From: Bacteroidota bacterium
GTDB taxonomy: Bacteria > Bacteroidota > Bacteroidia > Bacteroidales > Lentimicrobiaceae
Direction of reading: 5' to 3'
NCBI GenBank assembly: GCA_009773455.1
Contig: WSXU01000014.1
Span: forward strand, 68,078-132,077
DNA: 64,000 bases
How positions within the stretch are numbered: the first letter of the stretch is position 1; the number at the start of each line of letters is the position of its first letter. Below are positions 63,406 through 64,000 of this stretch, in pieces. The notes beneath the pieces were generated by a model. The model was not told where the DNA came from, did no database searches, and saw only the letters and a program-made list of their open reading frames with translations. The translations under genes and the position numbers were made by a program.

Positions 63406-64000
63406 TTAATGCATGCAGTTCTCCCTGTCACAGCAAGTCTTACAGGCTCTTTTATGTGCGCTGAAGTCGACAAGTTCAACAAAGGGCGAATAGTATCCTT
63501 CACCGGCAGGTTCCTCAAGCATCAGATCTGTACTGAGGTATTTCTTATTGCTGTCAGAGAACACCGTAGCAACATTGGCATTCTTTCCCTTCATTTCCTG
63601 AGCTATAATGGCCGCTATAAAATTGGCTCCTGAAGAAATGCCGACTGCCAGCCCAAGCTGACTGGCAAGTTTCTGGGCCATAAGAATGGCATCCCCGTCG
63701 TGGACTTTGATGATTTCATCAAGTTCATTCAGTTTTACAATCTCCGGAATAAACTCATCAGAAATGCCCTGAATGCGGTGCTTCCCGATTTTATGGCCGG
63801 TTGAGAGGGTGGGGGACTCTGCCGGTTCCATCGGGTGAATGCTGATTCCCGGATTCTGGGATTTCAGATACCTTCCGACACCCATGATGGTACCACCGGT
63901 ACCAATACCCGCAACGAAAATATCAGGAATTGCGCCGGCGTCCTTCATCTGGCAGTATAATTCGGGACCTGTTGTCTCTTTATGGGCATCAGCATTATAA
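63406..64000 (-). CDS. Cysteine synthase (CysK-type) C-terminal part, 5' end outside window
   Basis: The frame is open to the window edge on the minus strand. Upstream of the track ATG at 63948 it reads [17 protein letters not shown], matching CysK. About 198 residues are visible. The PLP phosphate-binding loop [18 protein letters not shown] and the late [18 protein letters not shown] support a PLP fold type II O-acetylserine sulfhydrylase or cystathionine beta-synthase-like enzyme. The end is unusual: [18 protein letters not shown] carries four cysteines within nine residues. The N-terminal lysine is beyond the window. Confidence 0.85.
   Translation of the reverse strand, partial: YNADAHKETTGPELYCQMKDAGAIPDIFVAGIGTGGTIMGVGRYLKSQNPGISIHPMEPAESPTLSTGHKIGKHRIQGISDEFIPEIVKLNELDEIIKVHDGDAILMAQKLASQLGLAVGISSGANFIAAIIAQEMKGKNANVATVFSDSNKKYLSTDLMLEEPAGEGYYSPFVELVDFSAHKRACKTCCDRENCMH

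Overview
The window is a 64 kb piece of a Bacteroidota chromosome. Seven predicted secreted proteins end in a type IX secretion (T9SS) C-terminal sorting domain. There is a SusC-like TonB receptor with a carboxypeptidase-regulatory N-terminus, and a PorE-like OmpA/beta-propeller protein. Many genes are preceded by the Bacteroidota -7 promoter element TAnnTTTG. The mix suggests a free-living or anaerobic-niche member of the Bacteroidales/Marinilabiliales area, but I cannot name a genus. No rRNA operon, phage or CRISPR array is visible.

Layout. 0-5 kb: 3' end of typA, a LEA-like lipoprotein, then a DtxR/MntR-type regulator coupled to a TonB-dependent receptor. 5-14 kb: two large T9SS cargo proteins flanking a DJ-1/PfpI protein, a TerB-like protein and a Ktr/Trk potassium uptake pair. 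14-23 kb: ffh, folD, a T9SS protein, a PorE-like protein, a large repeat protein and pepE. 23-27 kb: superoxide dismutase beside a metal-efflux operon (copA, CDF transporter, HMA chaperone) with a perfect dyad just upstream of copA. 27-35 kb: Omp28-like T9SS protein, GH53 galactanase, YciI, a secreted endonuclease/exonuclease/phosphatase-type protein and an MFS exporter. 35-44 kb: outer-membrane barrel, two adjacent methyltransferases, GNAT enzymes and a seven-PAS LytS-type kinase with its LytTR regulator. 44-51 kb: carA and carB, separated by about 0.8 kb of 115-bp tandem repeats, and a C10 peptidase. 51-55 kb: an accessory hot spot with three tRNAs, a GIY-YIG gene, a REP-associated tyrosine transposase, tRNA-derived repeats and a lipoprotein gene with a frameshifting 8-bp duplication. 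55-64 kb: ABC-F ATPase, LpxL-like acyltransferase, acyltransferase 3, fused aconitase-family dehydratase, metallophosphoesterase and the 3' part of a cysteine synthase gene.

The most unusual stretch is 52.37-54.03 kb. A real tRNA-Pro gene is followed by three degenerate modules that carry a tRNA-Pro-like anticodon-arm start and T-arm but enclose a hairpin. The outer 8-bp stem of this hairpin has changed in a compensatory way between copies. Two of the modules lie in longer direct repeats that flank a RAYT transposase, which itself is bordered by 14-bp inverted REP-like termini. The first module, together with tRNA-Pro, brackets a small GIY-YIG gene. Immediately downstream, an 8-bp tandem duplication puts the natural ATG of a lipoprotein out of frame with its body. 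I read this as a tRNA-associated mobile-repeat system, but that is inference from one locus. Simple tandem repeats are also frequent just downstream of genes. Three separate arrays of a 7-bp unit start at or near the stop codon of the preceding gene.
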